Position numbers and translations under genes: made by a program | Shown: positions 27,708-36,817 of the stretch, one piece after another | Position numbering within the stretch: position 1 is the stretch's first letter | Layout: each line of letters opens with the position of its first letter | The notes under the pieces: model-generated | Seen by the model: only the letters and a program-made list of their open reading frames with translations | Databases searched by the model: none | What the model was told of the DNA's origin: nothing | Source of the DNA: Gallaecimonas mangrovi | GTDB taxonomy: Bacteria; Pseudomonadota; Gammaproteobacteria; Enterobacterales; Gallaecimonadaceae | Assembly: GCF_003367375.1 (NCBI RefSeq) | Contig: NZ_CP031416.1 | Span: forward strand, 3,169,501-3,233,500 | Direction of reading: 5' to 3' | DNA length: 64,000 nucleotides

Positions 27708-28511
27708 ATGACCCCAGAATGGATTGAAAAACTGGCTTGGCTATCGGTAGCACTGGGGTTGGCGACTTGTCTTTACTTGATTTTGGATCTTTATCGTCGT
27801 CCTCAGCCGATGGCCATCATGAACTGGGTATGGCCGCTGTGCGGTTTGTTTGGGCATCTATTGGTACTGCGCTTTTATCGCCGTTTTGGCCGAGCCGAAC
27901 TCAACGCACCACAACATCACGAGCATCACGAGCATCACGAGCATCACGAGCATCACGAGCATCACGAGCATCACGAGCATCACGAGCATCACGAGCATCA
28001 CGAGCATCACGAGCATCACGAGCATCCAAGGATTAAAGCGCCCCAAGTCATTAGCGCCACCCTACATTGCGGCAGTGGCTGTACGTTGGGCGATATTTTG
28101 GCCGAGTGGCTCGCCTTTTTTATACCGGCGCTAGCCACCGTTTGTGGCTGGCACTGGCTGTTTTCAGAAAAGATATTTGCTGTCTGGGTGCTCGATTTCG
28201 TGGTGGCCTTTGGCCTGGGTATCGTCTTTCAATACTTTTCCATTAAACCGATGCAAAACCTCGGCGTAAAAGACGCCATTATTGCTGCCCTAAAAGCCGA
28301 CTTTTTATCACTCATCGCCTGGCAAGTAGGGATGTATGGCTTTATGGCGTTTGCCCATTTCTATTTATTCGCGCAGCTATTGGCCGCGCCATTAGCCGTT
28401 AACAGCGCCAGCTTTTGGTTAATGATGCAGTTGGCAATGCTTTGTGGCTTAGCGACCGCATCGCCGGTGAATTACTGGTTATTAAAAAAGGGCGTGAAAG
28501 AGGTTATGTAA
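27708..28511 (+). CDS. DUF4396 membrane protein with a histidine-rich repeat loop
   Basis: 267 residues. About six hydrophobic segments. The first two (about 8-27 and 37-57) are followed by a soluble stretch (about 60-115) containing twelve perfect His-His-Glu units, then the DUF4396 motif HCGSGCTLGD and four more membrane spans. The two cysteines and the histidine of that motif, and the 24 histidines of the loop, suggest metal binding or transport, for example nickel, zinc or copper; this is inference. AAGGAG lies before the ATG. The repeat is encoded by twelve identical 9-bp units, so its length could vary between strains. Confidence 0.82.
   Translation: MTPEWIEKLAWLSVALGLATCLYLILDLYRRPQPMAIMNWVWPLCGLFGHLLVLRFYRRFGRAELNAPQHHEHHEHHEHHEHHEHHEHHEHHEHHEHHEHHEHHEHPRIKAPQVISATLHCGSGCTLGDILAEWLAFFIPALATVCGWHWLFSEKIFAVWVLDFVVAFGLGIVFQYFSIKPMQNLGVKDAIIAALKADFLSLIAWQVGMYGFMAFAHFYLFAQLLAAPLAVNSASFWLMMQLAMLCGLATASPVNYWLLKKGVKEVM
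27915..28022 (+). repeat. Twelve 9-bp tandem repeats (CATCACGAG) coding His-His-Glu
   Basis: Twelve identical head-to-tail units, 108 bp, with no third-position differences. A 9-bp unit keeps the frame whatever the copy number. Perfect identity at DNA level points to recent expansion by slippage or unequal recombination. Confidence 0.95.
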
Positions 28512-28691
28512 TGGTGTGGTCGGTAACCGGTTTTCAGCGGCGGGTAACAATGAAAAAGGCGAATAACCCTAGAAAGTGATCACCAAAACCCATAGCGCTT
28601 TTCACCACTTTTAACCGGTTTTGAAAAATCGACGGCAAGGCACTCTGCATTGGCTGCAACTGCCATTAGCCACCGCGACAGACTCATTGTC

Positions 28692-28724
28692 GAAAAAAAA
28701 TAAAGGCCGGTTTAAGCCGGCCTT
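28692..28724 (-). terminator. Terminator after the aminopeptidase P gene
   Basis: AAGGCCGG / CCGGCCTT stem; on the minus strand it is followed by TA and a run of eight T. It lies five bases past the stop. Confidence 0.8.
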
Positions 28725-28729
28725 GTTAG

Positions 28730-30466
28730 TTAGATAGGCGCACAAGCCTCAGCCAACCACTGGCGGGTGTTGTCATCAATCCGGGGGCCAATTTTGGCTA
28801 ACACCTCAGCTTGATAGTCATTAAACCAAGCGATTTCCGCTTCGCTCATCATGGTTTTATCTACACCGCGGCGGTCAATCGGGATATAGGTCAGGTTTTC
28901 AAAGCACATCACCTGGCGGTCACCCTTAGCGGCAAACTTTTCTACCGTCATCAGGTTTTCGGTACGGATACCAAAATGGCCTTCACGGTAATAACCCGGC
29001 TCGTTAGAAAAAACCATACCCGGCAAAATGGGATAATTATTGGCAGCCTTACCGATGCGCTGCGGCCCTTCATGCACGCTTAAGCATTGGCCAACGCCAT
29101 GGCCGGTGCCGTGGTCGTAGTCATACCCTTCAGCCCACAGCGGCGCGCGCGCCAGGTAATCCAGTTGATGGCCGCAAGTGCCTTTAACGAACCGAGCAGA
29201 ACCCAGCCCAATATGGCCTTTAAGAACCAGGGTATAAAGGTGCTTTTGCTCTTCGGTCAGCTCGCCAATGGCAATAGTGCGGGTAACATCGGTGGTACCG
29301 ATACGGTATTGGCCGCCGGAGTCCACCAGGTAAAAACCGTTTTGTGGCAAGTTGCTTGGGGCGCCGTTACGAAAGTTGTAGTGCGGCAGAGCCGCATTGG
29401 CACCGGCAGCAGAGATGGTATCAAAGCTCGGCTCTAGATAATCATCCTGTGCTTTACGATAACTTTCCAGCTGTTCTGCCAGTACCAATTCGTCGGGGCG
29501 CTCACCACTGGCGACCACGTTATCGAGCCAGCATAGGAACTGGGTGACCGCAGCGCCATCACGCAGATGCGTTTCACGCATGGCGTCAATTTCGACGGCA
29601 TTTTTAGCCGCTTTAGGGATAAGGGCCGGATCGGTCCCCAGTACCACCACCGCTTCGCTGGCTTTTAGCTCGTCAACTAGCAGCGCCGGCGTCAGCCCTT
29701 CGTCTACCAGTACCTTTTTGCCTTTAAGGGCAGCCAGTTCACTGTTGAGCTGCGCTGGCGGCAAAACCTCGACATCGCTGCCAAGGTCGGCATCGGCTGG
29801 CAAACGGCTTTGCTCAACAAAGAGTTTTAAGTGCCCGTCGCTTGATAACAGCGCCCGCATCATCAGCACCGGCATACAAGGAATGTCGCTACCACGCAAA
29901 TTGGTTAGCCAGGCTACGCTGTCAGGCTGAGCCAGCAGCGCCCACTGCGCCTTTTTGGCAAAGCCTTTGGCCAGTTCGCTACGCTTTTGCTGGCAACTTT
30001 TACCGGTCAGTTTTTCACTGAGGGCAAAACCCGCGGCAGACGGCATAGCCGGACGGCAAGCCCAGCATGCATCGACCAAGTTAGCGCCATGCACAAAGTT
30101 CACTTGCGGCGCCGCTTCACGCCACTGGTTAAGGACTCGGCTACTGACGCAATAGCTGTCAAAACCCACTTTAAAGCCATCGGGCAAGTCGGCGAAAAAG
30201 TCGCTGATGGGGGTTTCATGTAAAGGATGAATTTCGGTGCCCTGCGGCACTTGGGTTTTCACCTGCACCGTGTAACGGCCATCCACCCAGATGTGCAATT
30301 TTTCTTTGGTTACCAATGCCACACCGGCAGAGCCGGTAAAGCCAGTTACAAAGGCCAGCCGCTCGTTAGCAGCAGGCAGATATTCACCGAGGAAAGCATC
30401 CTCGTGGGGGACCAACCAGGCATCAAATTGGCCTAATTTGGCTTGGATATCACTAATCACCGACAT
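28730..30466 (-). CDS. Xaa-Pro aminopeptidase, M24 family (three-domain type)
   Basis: 578 residues, longer than E. coli PepP (441) and like eukaryotic-type cytosolic aminopeptidase P with two creatinase-like N-terminal domains. Releases N-terminal residues preceding proline. The five metal ligands are visible: Asp in VDSGGQY, Asp in TTDVTRT, His in HGTGHGVG, Glu in NEPGYY and Glu in RTENL. AGGAG precedes the ATG. It lies 12 bases after the metalloprotease gene, so both are probably one operon. Confidence 0.92.
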   Translation of the reverse strand: MSVISDIQAKLGQFDAWLVPHEDAFLGEYLPAANERLAFVTGFTGSAGVALVTKEKLHIWVDGRYTVQVKTQVPQGTEIHPLHETPISDFFADLPDGFKVGFDSYCVSSRVLNQWREAAPQVNFVHGANLVDACWACRPAMPSAAGFALSEKLTGKSCQQKRSELAKGFAKKAQWALLAQPDSVAWLTNLRGSDIPCMPVLMMRALLSSDGHLKLFVEQSRLPADADLGSDVEVLPPAQLNSELAALKGKKVLVDEGLTPALLVDELKASEAVVVLGTDPALIPKAAKNAVEIDAMRETHLRDGAAVTQFLCWLDNVVASGERPDELVLAEQLESYRKAQDDYLEPSFDTISAAGANAALPHYNFRNGAPSNLPQNGFYLVDSGGQYRIGTTDVTRTIAIGELTEEQKHLYTLVLKGHIGLGSARFVKGTCGHQLDYLARAPLWAEGYDYDHGTGHGVGQCLSVHEGPQRIGKAANNYPILPGMVFSNEPGYYREGHFGIRTENLMTVEKFAAKGDRQVMCFENLTYIPIDRRGVDKTMMSEAEIAWFNDYQAEVLAKIGPRIDDNTRQWLAEACAPI

Positions 30467-30478
30467 CGTGGCTCCTCT

Positions 30479-32731
30479 TTAAATGGGTGAACCCGGTGGA
30501 ATGGCGCTCTGTGCAGGTAACGGCGTTGTTGGGTCAGCCAGATAGGCGGCTATCCACAATCCCGCTTCGCGTTGTTGATACGACCAGTTGTTATTGCCCT
30601 TGCGGTGCGCTAGCCAATTCGCGGTTTCACGTAACTGGCCTTTTAATTGCGCCGCCGCCGGGGCCGATAATTTCGGCAGGCTTTTAGCCAACTCAGCCAA
30701 ACCTTGCCATGCCACGACTATTTGCGTGGCACTGGCATTTTGCTGGCGCCAATGGTTCAGTACAAGCGTATTTACGACAGCCAGCATATCAGGCCCTTTG
30801 GGCTGCTGATAGAGGCGCTCTAAGCGACTGGGCGCCAGAGCTGGTGCCAACACCACTTGTGCTGCCACTTCTGCGGCGGCCTGAGGGTCGAAGTCTTTTC
30901 CCAGTCGGCTGGGCAGCCATTCTGCATTATTTTCTAAATCCACCCCTGAAGGCGGCATGGCACTTATCAAACCTTTAGGCAGCACCAATATGTTGTCAGA
31001 CAGCAGCTCATCTAATGCCTTCAGAGCAGCCTGCTGCTGTGTTTTCGGTACCGGTTCGGTGCCAAGAAAGGCTTCACCTTGGCGGCCATAACGGTAACTT
31101 ACGCCACCTAATAACCTGGCCACAGCTTCGGCCTGATAGCGTTGCAGTAAATACACCGGGGTTAATTTGCGTTGCCAGTCATCACCTCTTTCCCCTGGCG
31201 CGACGGCGTGTTCAACAAAGCGGTTAAGGGCGAGTTTTCGCACCGCCAGCAATTGAGAAAGCGCCTTGATTGGGTCCTGCCCAAAGTCCCAGAGGTTAGC
31301 GCTTTGCTCGCCACTGCTATAACCACGAGCTCCCTCGTCAGAGATATAACGCAGTGTTTGGTTGTCCTTAACGAGTTTGCTGCGGGTAGCGGCATCCTTG
31401 GCATAAATGTAATGCACCACATAATGGTCCCACCGGCCCAGACCGACGCCATAGGCGTTGTCCAGACTGACCACGCCGTCTTTAAGATGTACCTGCGGAT
31501 GGGGGTAGTCCATTACCGATGCATCCTGCTGAGTACTGGCGGCAAAGTTATGGGCAAAACCCAAGGTATGACCCACCTCATGGGCCGCTAGCTGGCGCAA
31601 CCTGGCCAGGGCCATGTTGAGTGCCTCTTGGTGATGCTCCTCACCCACTAGGGCCTCACCAATGCGCAGGTCCTGACGTACCCGTAGCGATCCTAGGCTA
31701 ACTTGGCCTTTGAGTATTTCACCTGTACGCGGATCAACAACAGCTGCGCCGTAAGACCAACCTCGGGTTGCCCGATGTACCCAGTTGATGACGTTGTAAC
31801 GGATATCCATAGGGTCGGCGTCATCGGGTAACACCTTGACTTCAAAATCGATACCTATCTCTTTAAAAGCCTGACTCCACCAACGTGCGCCCTTTAATAG
31901 CGCCGAACGCACCGGCTCTGGGGTGCCGTTATCCAGGTAATAAATGATGGGGTGCTTGCTGTCGGCCAAATGGCGCATTTGATAAGCCTGCTCAATAGGT
32001 TTATCCAACGGCATGCTGTAATCCTGAAAAGCTACCGGGTAGCCACCACTGCGAGGGTGGTAAGGAATAGGCTGGTAGCCATCGTTCGGCAGGCGAATAA
32101 GAGAAATGCGTTGCACCAACGTCATGTGAGTTGGGTCGGGTACCGTCCAGCGAATGGCATCGCCAGCAGGCTTGCCGCTGAAGGTCACTATGCCCTGTAA
32201 TTCAGTGTTATCGGGAAAGCTTTTATTGTGCTGCCAGTCGATAGCAGACAATTGCTTGTCGAACTGATACTGGCCTTGGCCAGCTCGGGCAATGCGCGCG
32301 GCCAGGGACTGGCGGTCACTCAGCACCAAGCTCGCCAAGTCGGCATAACCGTCCTTAAGTTCACCCTGCCAAATCACCGACCGGGCAAAGGCTTCCTTTA
32401 CCGAACGCTTTTCATCAGCAGAGCCATGACGAGCACGAAAATTGAGATTGTCGCGAATAAGCTGTACCACTTTGCCCTGCCGGGAAAAATGTACCAGTAC
32501 GGCCTCGGTGACTTGGTTACGGTCCATCATCAGCTCGTTGGCCCCCTCGCCCCAAGGCAAACCAACATGCAGTAAAAATGGCTCTTCATAACGGGGTTTG
32601 ATCCACAAGGCGCCGTGGTTGGCGTCTGGGTACAGGGTATAAAAGCCGGGCTGAGGCTTAAGCCCGTCAACAACGGCAGCATTGGCCCAGCTAGCCCAAC
32701 ACAACCCAAGCAAGATGATAAAGCGGCGCAT
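30479..32731 (-). CDS. Exported zinc metalloprotease, DUF4953/DUF5117 type
   Basis: 750 residues. A signal peptide (MRRFIILLGLCWASWANA) is followed by an N-terminal region (DUF5117/5118-like) and a metzincin-type zinc site, HEVGHTLGFAHNF (HExxHxxGxxH). A VMDYPHP stretch with a methionine follows, as in the Met-turn of metzincins. Periplasmic or secreted; substrate unknown. First gene of an operon with the aminopeptidase P gene. Divergent from ytfJ across 142 bp. Confidence 0.85.
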   Translation of the reverse strand: MRRFIILLGLCWASWANAAVVDGLKPQPGFYTLYPDANHGALWIKPRYEEPFLLHVGLPWGEGANELMMDRNQVTEAVLVHFSRQGKVVQLIRDNLNFRARHGSADEKRSVKEAFARSVIWQGELKDGYADLASLVLSDRQSLAARIARAGQGQYQFDKQLSAIDWQHNKSFPDNTELQGIVTFSGKPAGDAIRWTVPDPTHMTLVQRISLIRLPNDGYQPIPYHPRSGGYPVAFQDYSMPLDKPIEQAYQMRHLADSKHPIIYYLDNGTPEPVRSALLKGARWWSQAFKEIGIDFEVKVLPDDADPMDIRYNVINWVHRATRGWSYGAAVVDPRTGEILKGQVSLGSLRVRQDLRIGEALVGEEHHQEALNMALARLRQLAAHEVGHTLGFAHNFAASTQQDASVMDYPHPQVHLKDGVVSLDNAYGVGLGRWDHYVVHYIYAKDAATRSKLVKDNQTLRYISDEGARGYSSGEQSANLWDFGQDPIKALSQLLAVRKLALNRFVEHAVAPGERGDDWQRKLTPVYLLQRYQAEAVARLLGGVSYRYGRQGEAFLGTEPVPKTQQQAALKALDELLSDNILVLPKGLISAMPPSGVDLENNAEWLPSRLGKDFDPQAAAEVAAQVVLAPALAPSRLERLYQQPKGPDMLAVVNTLVLNHWRQQNASATQIVVAWQGLAELAKSLPKLSAPAAAQLKGQLRETANWLAHRKGNNNWSYQQREAGLWIAAYLADPTTPLPAQSAIPPGSPI

Positions 32732-32873
32732 GCAGGTTCCTTGAAAGTCAACGTTATGTAAACAAGTTGCTCATAGAGTTACATTCGGTTGCAACCTCTT
32801 TTAGCGCGAAAACCTGACAACTCACATCAGTTACTGCACAATGGTTGGACCACATAAAAAGGAGCACAGACTC

Positions 32874-33431
32874 ATGCGCTTTACCATTACTGCAGCAGCA
32901 TTAGGCTTGGCCTTGGCATTCCCAGCCTTGGCGCACAACATCAAGCTTGATGCACCGCTTCCCAGCGTGACCGTCAAGGACCAAGGTGCCATCACCTATC
33001 AAGACAAGAAATTTGGTTTTCAGCCGTTTTCTACCAACAGCCTGACCGGCAAAGTGCGCGTGATCCAAGCCTTCGCAGGCCGCACCAGCGCCAAAGAAAT
33101 TAACGATCCGCTGATCGATGCCATTAAAAAAGGCCATCTGCCTCAGGATAAATACCAGACCGTTACCATCATCAACGTTGACGACGCCATTTGGGGCACC
33201 GGCGCCTTTGTACGTAGCTCGGCAAAAGATGCCAAAGAAGAATATCCCTACTCGCAAATCGTGCTAGACGACGACGGCTTAGTGAGAAAGGCCTGGGATC
33301 TTAAACATAAAAGTTCAGCCATTGTGGTGCTGGACCAACAAGGCAAGGTGCGTTTTGTCAAAGATGGCAAGTTAGGCGATAGCGACATTAAAGAAGTGAT
33401 GGGTTTAATCCAGCAACTACTGGCCCAGTAA
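32874..33431 (+). CDS. ytfJ: YtfJ-family periplasmic protein
   Basis: 185 residues with a signal peptide (ITAAALGLALAFPALA). The mature part has a thioredoxin-like fold pattern (KVRVIQAFAGRTSAKE; TIINVDDAIWGT; QIVLDDDGLVRKAW; SSAIVVLDQQGKVRFVKDG) but no CxxC, as in the YtfJ family. Role unknown. The ATG at 32874 is nine bases after AAGGAG; the 11 upstream codons are not part of the gene. Confidence 0.85.
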   Translation: MRFTITAAALGLALAFPALAHNIKLDAPLPSVTVKDQGAITYQDKKFGFQPFSTNSLTGKVRVIQAFAGRTSAKEINDPLIDAIKKGHLPQDKYQTVTIINVDDAIWGTGAFVRSSAKDAKEEYPYSQIVLDDDGLVRKAWDLKHKSSAIVVLDQQGKVRFVKDGKLGDSDIKEVMGLIQQLLAQ

Positions 33432-33444
33432 CCTCAACGCCATG

Positions 33445-33473
33445 AAAAAGACGAGCTTTAGCTCGTCTTTTTT
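33445..33473. terminator. Bidirectional terminator between ytfJ and the ycbK-like gene
   Basis: AAGACGAGC / GCTCGTCTT stem with A and T tracts. The stop of the minus-strand gene overlaps it. Confidence 0.85.
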
Positions 33474-34017
33474 AACCCCAGCGGCGCACCGGCCCGGTGT
33501 CGATATGAATAAAATTATCTCTCGGGTAGTAACCCACGCCACCGGCTTTCATCGCCAGCGCGGCTTTATGGGCATGGGCAAGTTTTACCCCAGGCAAACG
33601 AATATCAATGGCCTTGCCCAGGCAATGAAATGAATGGGTAGCCACATGATGCCCTGCTCTTTTCATCGCCGCATTGGTGGCTGGCGAGCGATAACCGGAG
33701 ATCACCTGAATGGTGCCCTGAAAATTCAGGTGGGCCGTTAACTTAGTCAACTGGTCAAACAGTGCCGGATCCATGTGCGTTACATCGCCACTACGATGGT
33801 CTTTCAGCACCTCATTAAAGCTTTGTAAGGTATCTTTCTGATAGAGGCCATTTTGCCAATAAATACCTTCGGCCGAGTCGCCGGTATGAAGGTTATGAAA
33901 GCTAAGAACCCTTTTATGGCCTACGCTGGCCATGGCCTTCCCTGGTAGGATGCTAGCGGCGGCTAAACTGCCGATGCCAACAAGGAAACTGCGGCGAGAA
34001 AGGGGTTTGTGCTGCAT
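33472..34017 (-). CDS. ycbK: YcbK-like (DUF882, M15-type) exported protein
   Basis: 181 residues. A twin-arginine signal peptide (SRRSFLVG, followed by a hydrophobic stretch and ASILPGKAMA) marks Tat export. The M15-type metal site is seen in GYRSPATNAAM, HCLGKAIDIRLPG (His and Asp) and NFIHIDTG (His). Probably a murein-peptide hydrolase. It directly follows the L,D-transpeptidase gene, as ycbB-ycbK do in E. coli. Confidence 0.88.
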   Translation of the reverse strand: MQHKPLSRRSFLVGIGSLAAASILPGKAMASVGHKRVLSFHNLHTGDSAEGIYWQNGLYQKDTLQSFNEVLKDHRSGDVTHMDPALFDQLTKLTAHLNFQGTIQVISGYRSPATNAAMKRAGHHVATHSFHCLGKAIDIRLPGVKLAHAHKAALAMKAGGVGYYPRDNFIHIDTGPVRRWG

Positions 34018-34093
34018 TTCACCTCCTACAACTAGGTGTTTAAGTCAAATTAGTGCCAAAGCGGCTCTAAACTACATGCAGTACAAAAAATGA

Positions 34094-35206
34094 TCAACTT
34101 TTATGCAGGGCAAATTGTGAATCAGGCCCCAAATCAAGCCCGTAAAGATCGCTTCTGAAGTGTAAGTACCCACTTGCATCTAACCACACAGTCCAATAAA
34201 CCAAAGCAACCGGCAACGGCTTATTTAATACAATTTTCTCCTGCTGCCCACTTAATAGCTGCTGATGCCAAAGCGGATGATCAGCTAACAGTTGCCCGGC
34301 CAAGCTGTATGCCTCTTCCACTCGAATGCAACCCGAACTAAAAGCACGGCGGCTTTTTAAAAACAAATAGGGCTGATTGGTGTGGTGCAAATAGATGGCG
34401 TTGTTATTAGGCAGTACAAACTTAAGCCGGCCCAGGGCATTAAAATCCCCCGCTTTTTGCCGCAAACGCCAATCTGCTGGCCAGCGGTTTGGTACATCGT
34501 CAGGCATCGGCACCACCTGGGTGCGCTTACCGTAGCCTTCGACTATCTCGATTTGGTGGTCGATAAGAGGCTCAAAGCCCTGGCGGCGTATTTTCGGCAA
34601 ATAGTCGCGGCGGAAAATACTGTAAGGCACATTCCAGTAGGGGTTGAGTTCAATGGCGGTAATTTCGCTTTGCATCATCGGCGTCGGCCGAGATGGTCTG
34701 CCAACCACAATACGGGAACGTAGCCTGACCTGGTTCCCTTCAAACCAAATCAGCGTAAAGGCAGGAATATTGACGATCAGTTGCTCATGAGCCGCTTTGA
34801 GATAAGACATGCGCATTAAGGTGGCCCGTAGCTGCTGTAAACGCTCCGCCGGGGTCACATTCAGCGCTGCCATCGTTTGCTGGCCAACAACGCCGTCTTC
34901 CGTTAAGCCCATTCGCCATTGGAAATGACGTACAGCACTGGCGGTGGCATCGTCAAACTGCTGGTTGCCTGGAATGTCCTCGGTAAGGTCCCCAAAAATC
35001 ACTAAGCGTTCACGCAGCCTTGCCACTTCTGGCCCGCTATCACCCAGCTTGAGCTTAGGCCCTAAAAGGGGTAACCATGGCCCTTGTTCCGCCAACATTT
35101 CCAACTGAACTTCCACTTTTTCAAGGCTTTGCTTCTGACTCTCTAACCAGTCAGCCTGAGCTGGCACCGCCAGTAAACACCACACCAGAATGCAGGCAGA
35201 TTTCAT
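34094..35206 (-). CDS. YcbB-like L,D-transpeptidase
   Basis: 370 residues with a signal peptide (ILVWCLLAVPAQA). An N-terminal peptidoglycan-binding repeat (LGDSGPEVARLRERL, then FQWRMGLTEDGVVGQQT) is followed by the YkuD domain with the catalytic cysteine in FSSGCIRVEE and upstream His in YLHHT. Forms 3-3 cross-links in murein. It is much shorter than E. coli LdtD/YcbB (615), lacking most of the N-terminal half. Same strand and just upstream of the ycbK-like gene. Confidence 0.88.
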   Translation of the reverse strand: MKSACILVWCLLAVPAQADWLESQKQSLEKVEVQLEMLAEQGPWLPLLGPKLKLGDSGPEVARLRERLVIFGDLTEDIPGNQQFDDATASAVRHFQWRMGLTEDGVVGQQTMAALNVTPAERLQQLRATLMRMSYLKAAHEQLIVNIPAFTLIWFEGNQVRLRSRIVVGRPSRPTPMMQSEITAIELNPYWNVPYSIFRRDYLPKIRRQGFEPLIDHQIEIVEGYGKRTQVVPMPDDVPNRWPADWRLRQKAGDFNALGRLKFVLPNNNAIYLHHTNQPYLFLKSRRAFSSGCIRVEEAYSLAGQLLADHPLWHQQLLSGQQEKIVLNKPLPVALVYWTVWLDASGYLHFRSDLYGLDLGPDSQFALHKS

Positions 35207-35301
35207 CGGCCACCTCCTTATTCCAGTATGGTGCCTATGTCAGCGACAGCCACTGCAAATTGCGGTAGTCTGGCCAGATTGACTATTGTGATAACGCCGC
35301 C

Positions 35302-36108
35302 ATGGAAAAATCGCCAACCGTTGAACGCTTAGGTTACAGCCCTATGGACAGACTGCGCCAACTCGCTCAGCAAGGCGCCTTGGAAGGTGCGCTGTTTAGT
35401 GATGAAAAAGGCAAAACGCTAGACAGAGCGCGTAAACGGGCAGCCTTGGCCGTAACACGGCGTCAAAACAACCTCGAAGCCATTGTGCGGCGGGCCTTGA
35501 GTCAATCCGATAACAGCACCGTAGTCGATGAACTCGATGGTGACTGGTTCTATCACTTCAGCCGTCTCAGTGAAAACACCGCCAGCCCACGTATGCAGGG
35601 GCTTTGGGCCAATATCTTACTGCGTGAATTGGAAAACCCTGGCAGCTTCTCACGGCGGGCACTGGAAGTACTGGAACAGTTGTCTGTTAAAGAAACCAAT
35701 CTTTTTGCCAAAGCAGTCAATATCGCTTTGCAGGTTGGCAGTGAGTATCGCTTGGTAATAGGTATTTACCGGCGCCACCGCCTGGCGGGCACGCAAACAC
35801 GGCTACTGCCCCTGGGCCAGTTCGGCCTGCCCTACTCGGCGTTGGCAACCTTAATGGAAATTGGCTTATTGCAAAGCACTGAGCTTCTGAGCGCCGATCT
35901 GCGGTTAAGTCCGTTGCAGTTTTATTTGGGAGGCCATCAGGCCCAGTTGACAGGTCATCGGCGAGGCAGAAAAACCCACCTGACCTATTATCGCTTTACC
36001 GCTGTTGGCGATGAATTGGCTCGGCTGCTAGCAGCCGAGCCGGATGCCAAATTCGAGAATGAATTTCAACGGGCTATGGGAGCAGACTTACACTTGCAGT
36101 GGCAATAA
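35302..36108 (+). CDS. TIGR03899-family conserved protein
   Basis: 268 residues, predicted cytoplasmic, no signal or membrane span. It resembles a DUF2806-like family seen in Vibrio and Shewanella: RRQNNLEAIVRRAL, DWFYHFSRLSENTASPRMQ and LWANILLRELENPGSFSRR are the most conserved-looking stretches. Function unknown. The ribosome site before the ATG is poor. Its 3' end overlaps the 3' end of cysQ by 35 bp on the opposite strand. Confidence 0.7.
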   Translation: MEKSPTVERLGYSPMDRLRQLAQQGALEGALFSDEKGKTLDRARKRAALAVTRRQNNLEAIVRRALSQSDNSTVVDELDGDWFYHFSRLSENTASPRMQGLWANILLRELENPGSFSRRALEVLEQLSVKETNLFAKAVNIALQVGSEYRLVIGIYRRHRLAGTQTRLLPLGQFGLPYSALATLMEIGLLQSTELLSADLRLSPLQFYLGGHQAQLTGHRRGRKTHLTYYRFTAVGDELARLLAAEPDAKFENEFQRAMGADLHLQWQ

Positions 36109-36817
36109 AACCGCCATTGCGTAAGTTTTCACGGCGATAACCTAACGGGGCGCCGTCCAGGGTTAAAACCTGGCCACCGGCCGCTTCCAGCACAGCTTGC
36201 GCGGCGGCGGTATCCCACATCATGGTGGGATTAAAACGCGGATAAAGCTGCGCGCTACCCTCGGCAATGGCGCAGAATTTCAGGCTTGAGCCGCGATTTA
36301 GCAGGTTATGTTCACCCACCTTATCAAGCCAATCAGCCAGCTCTGGCGCCGGATGTGAACGCGATGCCACGACCACCGGCGGTTTGCCGTCAGGGTTGAC
36401 GCTAATGACGCGGCGCTGTCCTGCGACATCAAGGTATGCACCTTTACCCTTTTCGCCCACGTACAGATGGTCGGTAGCGGGCACATACACCAAGCCCAGT
36501 ACCGGTTCACTGCCCTTAATCAGCGCCACATTAATGGTAAAATCCGGGCGGCCAGCCAGGAACTCTTTGGTTCCGTCCAAAGGGTCTACCAGCCAGAAGG
36601 TTTGCCAGTGCTGGCGCTCGCTCCAGGGAGTATGGGAACCCTCTTCCGACAATACCGGGTAGCCACTGTCTTTTAAGGCCGCCATTAAAATATCATGGGC
36701 AGCTTTATCAGCCAGAGTAACCGGCGAGCCGTCAGACTTATCTTCGGCTTCTACCTTGCCCTGAAACGACAGCGCTTTGATACCTGCCGCTTTTACCGCA
36801 TCAATCAATGCTTGCAT
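36074..36817 (-). CDS. cysQ: 3'(2'),5'-bisphosphate nucleotidase
   Basis: 247 residues, inositol monophosphatase superfamily. Removes PAP, the toxic by-product of PAPS reduction. Metal-site motifs: LSEEG, VDPLDGTKEF and WDTAAAQAVLEAAGG. Last gene of the cys operon; start overlaps the cysC stop by 17 bases. In E. coli cysQ lies elsewhere; here it is linked to the pathway whose by-product it destroys. Confidence 0.94.
   Translation of the reverse strand: MQALIDAVKAAGIKALSFQGKVEAEDKSDGSPVTLADKAAHDILMAALKDSGYPVLSEEGSHTPWSERQHWQTFWLVDPLDGTKEFLAGRPDFTINVALIKGSEPVLGLVYVPATDHLYVGEKGKGAYLDVAGQRRVISVNPDGKPPVVVASRSHPAPELADWLDKVGEHNLLNRGSSLKFCAIAEGSAQLYPRFNPTMMWDTAAAQAVLEAAGGQVLTLDGAPLGYRRENLRNGGFIATASVSLLP

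Noticed and set aside
27915-28022. CRISPR-like periodic repeat
   Set aside because: The period is 9 bp with no spacers and the array is in frame in a membrane-protein gene.
27858-28046. Minus-strand frame of repeated Leu-Val-Met
   Set aside because: Merely the reverse reading of the His-His-Glu repeat; no ribosome site.
28511-28579. 22-codon frame with TAATG overlap after the DUF4396 gene
   Set aside because: Too short, hydrophilic, no ribosome site, no terminator; likely chance.
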